From NCBI GenBank assembly GCA_002451055.1, contig DKBD01000127.1, positions 10,164 to 16,479 of the forward strand: a stretch of 6,316 nt of DNA, given 5' to 3'. Shown piece by piece: positions 1 through 3,813 of this stretch. Within the stretch, counting starts at the first letter, position 1, and each line of letters opens with the position of its first letter. The position numbers were made by a program, and so were the translations under genes. The notes under the pieces are model-generated. The model made no database searches, had not been told where the DNA came from, and saw only the letters and a program-made list of their open reading frames with translations. Origin of the DNA: Nitrospira sp. UBA6909. Lineage in GTDB: Bacteria > Nitrospirota > Nitrospiria > Nitrospirales > Nitrospiraceae.

Positions 1-787
1 CTCCTCCGGCGCCAGGCTCGCAGACCTCCACGATCGGCCGAAGCGGGTACTGGCTGTTCACCCGACAGACCGTCGCCGTTTCTCCGGTCGTCAGTCGAAC
101 GGTAGTACCCAACGGATAGAAGGTGAGCTGTTCGACAAGGGCCTTGAGGATTTCTCGTGGAAACGCCGTTCTCTCCGTCACCAACAACTCCCTCACGGCC
201 TCGTGAGGGAACAATCGGTGGCGATAGGGGCGCTCACTGACCAACGCATCGAAGATGTCGACGACCCCGATGATCTGGGCCATTTCACCGACCTGTCCGG
301 CCTTACTCCGATTCGGATACCCCTTTCCATTGAATCGTTCGTGGGCTTGACGAATCACGTGTGCAAGCCAGTCATACGCCGGTCCCAATGTGTGAACAAG
401 CTGATATCCCCGTTCGGGATGTTGCTCGATCATCACACGTTCTTCCAGTGTCAACCGCCCGGCCTTGGTCACGAGCGATTGCGGAACGGTAAACAATCCG
501 ATGTCATGGAGCAGCCCGGCAAGCGCCAATCGGTCCAGTTCATTTCCGTAGTAGCCCAGGCCGGTTCCCACTTTGGCGCTAAGAATCCCGACGTTGATCA
601 GATTCGTAATGAGCGGAGACCCGGCCGGTCCTGAGAGCGCTTGTACCACCAGTTCATCGTTCTGCTTGAGAGCAGAGACAAGCTCGTCTCGCAATACCTC
701 AAGCCGATCCATGCGAAGCGGACATTGGCTCCGAATCGCCGCCGCCGCTGCTTCCAGCTCCTGTTCCGCCTTACGATACCAACTCAT
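1..787 (-). CDS. Degenerate HD-GYP domain protein (3' end outside window)
   Basis: This gene encodes an HD-GYP family protein; typical members hydrolyse cyclic di-GMP in the cytoplasm. I translated 262 residues before the window edge. The HD-GYP domain covers about residues 57-225, with an HD pair at H94-D95 in LLHDIGLFTVP, H123 in QHPERG, H149-E150 in AHERFNGKGYP, and D177 in VVDIFD. A C-terminal segment at about 224-254 (YPLGTTVRLTTGE then NSQYPLRP) matches the extension common after HD-GYP domains. Several usual active-site positions are replaced: N62 for the first His, L98 for the Lys of HDIGK, A148 for the first His of the HH pair, and N153 for the Asp of the DG motif. Activity is therefore doubtful; it may bind ligand or partner proteins instead. 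No REC domain precedes the domain. The start is ATG at 785-787, because an in-frame TGA lies 18 bases upstream; AAAGG at 799-803 is a weak ribosome site. It is the last visible gene of the operon, 90 bp after the pseudo-HPt gene. Family assignment is firm; function is inferred. Confidence 0.88.
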   Translation of the reverse strand, partial: MSWYRKAEQELEAAAAAIRSQCPLRMDRLEVLRDELVSALKQNDELVVQALSGPAGSPLITNLINVGILSAKVGTGLGYYGNELDRLALAGLLHDIGLFTVPQSLVTKAGRLTLEERVMIEQHPERGYQLVHTLGPAYDWLAHVIRQAHERFNGKGYPNRSKAGQVGEMAQIIGVVDIFDALVSERPYRHRLFPHEAVRELLVTERTAFPREILKALVEQLTFYPLGTTVRLTTGETATVCRVNSQYPLRPIVEVCEPGAGG

Positions 788-877
788 CGGGAGAGACGCC
801 TTTCACTCCTCATCATCATGCGAACACGCTGCTTTCCACTCGGCCCGTGGCGTATGACCTTGCCCCCACCACCAACC

Positions 878-1816
878 TTAGTTCTGCAAGATACCAACGA
901 TCGCCGAACGCTCCACCCGCCCGGCATCGACCCACGCCTGAAGAGCCTTCACACTTTCAAGCAGGCGCGACTCCACCGCTTCGTATCTTGGAGGTGTTAC
1001 TGCGACACGCCCTTCCATGACAATCGTGAGAAAACTGTGCAGGCCAGTAAAAAACGTCGCCGTGTGAGACGCATTGATCTGCTGTGCAGACGATGCGAGC
1101 TCAGCGGCTTGATCCACGATCGTCTGGAACCGCTCAGCGGACTGACCAGCCCCTTCCCCCTCACTCTTCAACCGCATGATCTCATCGATCAGAACTGGAA
1201 CCTGGGCCTGCACGGCAACGACAAACCCGTCTTCTCCTTCAGACCAACGATCAAGAAACTCCATGAGAGAGGTGATATTGCACTGCTCAATCCCGCTCTT
1301 TTTCAATTCTTCCACCTGATCGATGACGATCTGCAGGAGATTGCGACCGGAGAGTCCCTGGTTGGCCTGGCCTTCCCTAAAACGATACAGCATGGCCAGC
1401 AAATCGCTTGTGGGGACATTGACCACCAGACCGACGGGAAGCTCGAGCTCGCCTTCAGTCTGGAACGCCACACCGGTGGCGCGGGTCAGCAACGTATGGA
1501 TATGCCCAAGCTGCTTACAAAGCGCGATGAAATCATTGGCGGTGATTCTGGCAAGGGGGTCTTGAACTGCCTCGACAAGAGGGATGGTGGAAAAGCTTGC
1601 GCGTTCAACCTCACTCAGACCTATGGTGGCTGCGCCCCCCCCCATGTTGGTGATGCCGACTTTGATCGTCTGGGCGAGTTTCAGATGGCGCTCCGGAGTG
1701 GGGCCCTGTTGCAACTCGTCGAGGGCGACATGAATCTGTTGGAGCCATTCCTGAGCCTCTTGGACAAATACCTCGATCAGTTCTTTTTGAAACTCATCAT
1801 CCAGTTCGACGGACAT
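878..1816 (-). CDS. Pseudo-HPt domain protein of unknown function, 312 residues
   Basis: The first 110 residues look like the helical HPt domain of CheA kinases: an amphipathic helix with FVQEAQEWL, a short loop, then LAQTIKVGITNMG. In active domains this second helix carries AHTLKG; here the phosphorylatable His is Gln (Q49, codon 1670-1672) and the Gly after the Lys is Val (V53), while K52 remains. It therefore probably cannot carry phosphate, and is more likely a docking or inhibitory partner of the kinase or a receiver domain. Residues 130-312 are mostly helical and charged, and I do not recognise them as a named family. There is no signal peptide or membrane segment, so it should be cytoplasmic. 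Codons 58-61 form a nine-G run (1635-1643). The start is ATG at 1814-1816 with AAGGG at 1826-1830, nine bases upstream. The only other in-frame signal upstream is the stop of the preceding gene, 54 bp away. That the gene is real is supported by its operon position, its length and the HPt resemblance. Confidence 0.85.
   Translation of the reverse strand: MSVELDDEFQKELIEVFVQEAQEWLQQIHVALDELQQGPTPERHLKLAQTIKVGITNMGGGAATIGLSEVERASFSTIPLVEAVQDPLARITANDFIALCKQLGHIHTLLTRATGVAFQTEGELELPVGLVVNVPTSDLLAMLYRFREGQANQGLSGRNLLQIVIDQVEELKKSGIEQCNITSLMEFLDRWSEGEDGFVVAVQAQVPVLIDEIMRLKSEGEGAGQSAERFQTIVDQAAELASSAQQINASHTATFFTGLHSFLTIVMEGRVAVTPPRYEAVESRLLESVKALQAWVDAGRVERSAIVGILQN
1635..1643 (-). repeat. Nine-G homopolymer inside the pseudo-HPt gene
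   Basis: On the coding strand nine G residues run from the last base of Met58 through Gly59, Gly60 and most of Gly61. It is the longest homopolymer I saw in the window. Loss of one G would give a TAG stop seven codons after the Met; gain of one would give TGA eleven codons after it. The reading frame is intact with nine. Tracts like this are prone to slippage, which is known in other bacteria as phase variation; whether it happens here is inference. Confidence 0.9.
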
Positions 1817-1870
1817 GGGTCTGGGCCCTTCACAAGGGGGATGAGCATGCGGTGGCTCCGGTGGGTGGAA

Positions 1871-3199
1871 TCAGAATTCCCCGGTTCCCTTCCCCAATTG
1901 CGATGCCAAATTGGCGATTTCACCGAGCTTGCGAGCCATGTCTTCAAATCGTTTCGTGGCATTCACCGCCACCAGCTCGGTTTCCGATACCCTCTTCACC
2001 AGCACCGCATTCCGATCCCGCTCCGTCGCCAAGAGGGCTTCAAGTTCCTGCACTTTCATCGACAATTCATCCGATTCTTGCACGCGCCGATCGCACTCTT
2101 CCGCCTTCCGCCGTTCCGCCGCCAGCTCCTCTTCAAGCTGTGAGCCTCTCGTTCTCATGTCACGCAACTCTGCTTCCGCCTCGACGACTTTCTGTTGGAA
2201 CTCGGCAATCCGTTCGAGTTCACGTGCCAACATAGCTTCTGCGTTCTTGCCACGAGCAGCCTTTTCTTCAAGCTCGGAAATCTGCTGAACCAGTTGAGCT
2301 GCAGCGCTCTGTTCGGTCTCCAAAGTCGCTTCCAATTGCGCGATCGACTCTACGCTGTTCTTCATGACAGCCGCCTCTCGGCGCGCGTTCGCCGCCGACT
2401 CCTGTTCTTCCCTTAACGACGCTTCAAGTTGAGGAATACGCGAGAGCTTAAGCTCCCCGGCGGCAACCTTGGATTCCAGCTCACCGACCCGCTGACGTTC
2501 AACCTCCAGCAAGGCTTCCGTCTCTTTGGCTCGGCTGGCTTCCGCTTCGAGATCTGCGATATGCTTGACCAGGCTTTCTGTCCGTGTCTGCTCCGCACGG
2601 AGCTGTCCCTCGACCTCCTGCAACTTGTTCGAGAGATGAGGATCGACGCCGCCGGTGGAAACAGGGGGCCGGTCTGCCTCAAGTTTGCCCCTCTGCAACG
2701 GCATAGGTCCAAGCGATGGAGCGGGAGACGCGGGCGTGATTGAGGCGGGCTTTAGCCCTGCCAACGGCGCCGAAGCGCCGGCTGGGCTCGGGGCCGAGGC
2801 AGGCTTCGGCGCGGGTGCCGCCGATTGAGATTGCTGTTTGGCAAGTAACTCCAACACCTTGTCCTTCAACGACGTGCCTTGAAACGGCTTCTTGAGCACT
2901 CCGTCCGCTCGGCACGATTCCGCCTGCTTCGTCACCTCGTCATTGACGATGCCGGAAATCAACAGCACGGGCGTCGCCGCCAACAAGGAATTGCTCCGAA
3001 CAAACGCACAGACTTCATAGCCGCTCTTGTCCGGCATGATGACATCCGACACGATCACGTCCGCCCGGTCTTTTGCCAAATAGGCAATCGCCTCCTCGCC
3101 GTTGGCCGCAAGCGCCACACCAAAACCGGCTTCGATCAAGAGTCGTTCCGCGACTTTTCGAACCGCGATACTATCGTCCGCCACCAAGATCTTCGGCAT
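1871..3199 (-). CDS. Response regulator: receiver domain plus long coiled coil
   Basis: Residues 1-120 are a complete CheY-like receiver domain: acidic pair D8-D9, phospho-acceptor D52 in VSDVIMPD (codon 3044-3046), switch residue S82 and K104 in LKKPF. All residues needed for phosphorylation are present. A Pro/Ala/Ser linker follows at about 122-180, then a Glu/Arg/Ala-rich region at about 190-435 with no prolines except P256, a long coiled coil made of 31-residue units. There is no DNA-binding or enzymatic output domain, so output is presumably structural, such as localisation or scaffold assembly. The arrangement resembles Myxococcus FrzS and AglZ, which act in polar control of motility, but those carry pseudo-receiver domains whereas this one looks functional. 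It is the likely phosphate target of the upstream CheA. The start is ATG at 3197-3199, backed by GAGGG at 3206-3210 with a six-base spacer. It lies 33 bp after the cheW stop. Domain assignment is firm; the motility role is inferred. Confidence 0.93.
   Translation of the reverse strand: MPKILVADDSIAVRKVAERLLIEAGFGVALAANGEEAIAYLAKDRADVIVSDVIMPDKSGYEVCAFVRSNSLLAATPVLLISGIVNDEVTKQAESCRADGVLKKPFQGTSLKDKVLELLAKQQSQSAAPAPKPASAPSPAGASAPLAGLKPASITPASPAPSLGPMPLQRGKLEADRPPVSTGGVDPHLSNKLQEVEGQLRAEQTRTESLVKHIADLEAEASRAKETEALLEVERQRVGELESKVAAGELKLSRIPQLEASLREEQESAANARREAAVMKNSVESIAQLEATLETEQSAAAQLVQQISELEEKAARGKNAEAMLARELERIAEFQQKVVEAEAELRDMRTRGSQLEEELAAERRKAEECDRRVQESDELSMKVQELEALLATERDRNAVLVKRVSETELVAVNATKRFEDMARKLGEIANLASQLGKGTGEF
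1940..2602 (-). repeat. 31-residue coiled-coil repeats in A-B-C-A-B-C-A order
   Basis: Seven units start at residues 200, 231, 262, 293, 324, 359 and 390 of the response regulator, each opening with L followed by E or R three to four places on (LRAEQ, LEVER, LREEQ, LETEQ, LAREL, LAAER, LATER). Units 1, 4 and 7 resemble each other best: ESLVKHIADLE, AQLVQQISELE and AVLVKRVSETE sit at the same offset. Units 2 and 5 share KV at one offset; units 3 and 6 end in QLEAT and ELEAL. This gives a 93-residue super-repeat (2324-2602, then 2033-2323 with four extra residues) and a third partial copy (1940-2032). The DNA copies have diverged well beyond simple identity. Confidence 0.7.
2765..2780 (-). other. 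C(UUCG)G hairpin in the linker coding sequence
   Basis: The transcript reads CGGCGC-UUCG-GCGCCG here: a perfect 6-base GC stem closed by the unusually stable UUCG tetraloop with the preferred C-G closing pair. It falls in codons for the Ala/Ser/Pro linker between the receiver and coiled-coil domains of the response regulator, near residue 143. The structure is directly readable; a role such as slowing the ribosome between domains is speculation, since Ala-rich GC codons can produce it by chance. Confidence 0.5.
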
Positions 3200-3205
3200 A
3201 CCATA

Positions 3206-3213
3206 CCCTCTTC
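3206..3213 (-). promoter_or_regulatory. Ribosome binding site of the coiled-coil response regulator
   Basis: The coding strand reads GAAGAGGG ending six bases before the ATG at 3197-3199. This is the best Shine-Dalgarno match among the four starts visible in the window and settles the start codon of that gene. Confidence 0.7.
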
Positions 3214-3232
3214 TGTTTACCGCCCGATACGC

Positions 3233-3685
3233 TCACACCTCTTGTTCCAACACTAATTGTGATACAGAGATAATCGGTATTTGGTCCAACCCGTTGGAAA
3301 AACTCCCGATTGTTGGGAACGCTTCCCCCGAGTACGGTTGAACTGTGGCAGGATCGAGAGTATGAAGAACCGGCATCTCCTCATCGATACAGATCGCCAG
3401 GGTCCCACACGGATGTTTGGCCATCAGGCACATCAGAGCATCCCCCCGCACCGATACATGGAGCAACTCGGCAAGATCAAAGACGGGAAGCTCACCCTGA
3501 TCCACGCGAGTCACCGATGACATGAATGGCATCCCGCCTGAAACGGGAATGCTTCCCGTCCATCTTGACACGCCAGCCAACTCGTCAGCTTTCACCGCGA
3601 GCCTCTTCCCTCCGACGGAAAATATGACAAGATTCCACGATCGAACCACCTGCTTGCGCTGGCTTCCATTCCATCCCCTCAACAT
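3233..3685 (-). CDS. cheW: CheW-like coupling protein
   Basis: This 150-residue protein is essentially a single CheW domain. It starts its first strand at NLVIFSVGGKRLAVKADEL (18-36) and carries the typical core segment VTRVDQGELPVFDLAELL (58-75), with an Arg at 60 and the PVxDL motif. CheW proteins link chemoreceptors to the CheA kinase in the cytoplasmic array; here it would dock to the P5 domain of the adjacent kinase, playing the role of PilI in Chp-type systems. It is a little shorter than E. coli CheW (167 residues). The chosen start is ATG at 3683-3685. The frame stays open for 34 codons further upstream to a TGA, but that stretch has no ATG, GTG or TTG. The ribosome site is poor (a GGGGCG around 3691-3696). 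GTG at codon 13 is a possible alternative start that keeps the whole domain. It follows cheA by 128 bp, the widest gap in the operon. Confidence 0.92.
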   Translation of the reverse strand: MLRGWNGSQRKQVVRSWNLVIFSVGGKRLAVKADELAGVSRWTGSIPVSGGMPFMSSVTRVDQGELPVFDLAELLHVSVRGDALMCLMAKHPCGTLAICIDEEMPVLHTLDPATVQPYSGEAFPTIGSFSNGLDQIPIISVSQLVLEQEV

Positions 3686-3744
3686 ACCTGCGCCCCGCTC
3701 GACAGGAACGATGGCGATCCCGTATTCTGTCTGCTCAGTCCCAT

Positions 3745-3764
3745 ATGGCCACCCCAGTGGCCAT
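3745..3764 (-). repeat. Perfect inverted repeat in the cheA-cheW spacer
   Basis: The arms ATGGCCAC and GTGGCCAT are perfect 8-base complements separated by a 4-base loop, about midway in the 128 bp between the cheA stop and the cheW start. In RNA it would form a compact hairpin. There is no T-rich tract after it in the direction of transcription, so it does not look like an intrinsic terminator. It could be an RNA processing or stability element, a protein-binding palindrome, or chance. Confidence 0.6.
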
Positions 3765-3813
3765 TGTCTGTAATGACCGCCGCTTCGTCAATCAATACGA
3801 ATCTTTGCGCAAC

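Noticed and set aside
1646..1672. Alternative alignment placing Thr56 at the HPt histidine position
   Set aside because: Aligning GGAATIGL with the GSAATLGL of active domains puts the site about ten residues too far from the first helix. The AQTIK alignment keeps Lys52 and the helix spacing, so Gln49 is the better equivalent.
641..2143. 500-codon open frame on the plus strand
   Set aside because: It lies antisense to three genes with clear domain motifs or operon logic, crosses two intergenic gaps, and its translation is rich in Arg, His, Leu and Pro without any recognisable motif. It is a by-product of GC-rich codon use on the minus strand.
3679..3744. 21-codon open frame ending across the cheW start
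   Set aside because: It starts at an ATG beside the hairpin and ends in TGA just inside cheW, but the peptide has no recognisable feature and its ribosome site would be buried in the hairpin arm. Chance is sufficient.
3745..3764. Intrinsic terminator after cheA
   Set aside because: The hairpin is followed by ATGGGACTGAG in the transcript, not a run of U, and same-strand genes of the same pathway continue downstream.
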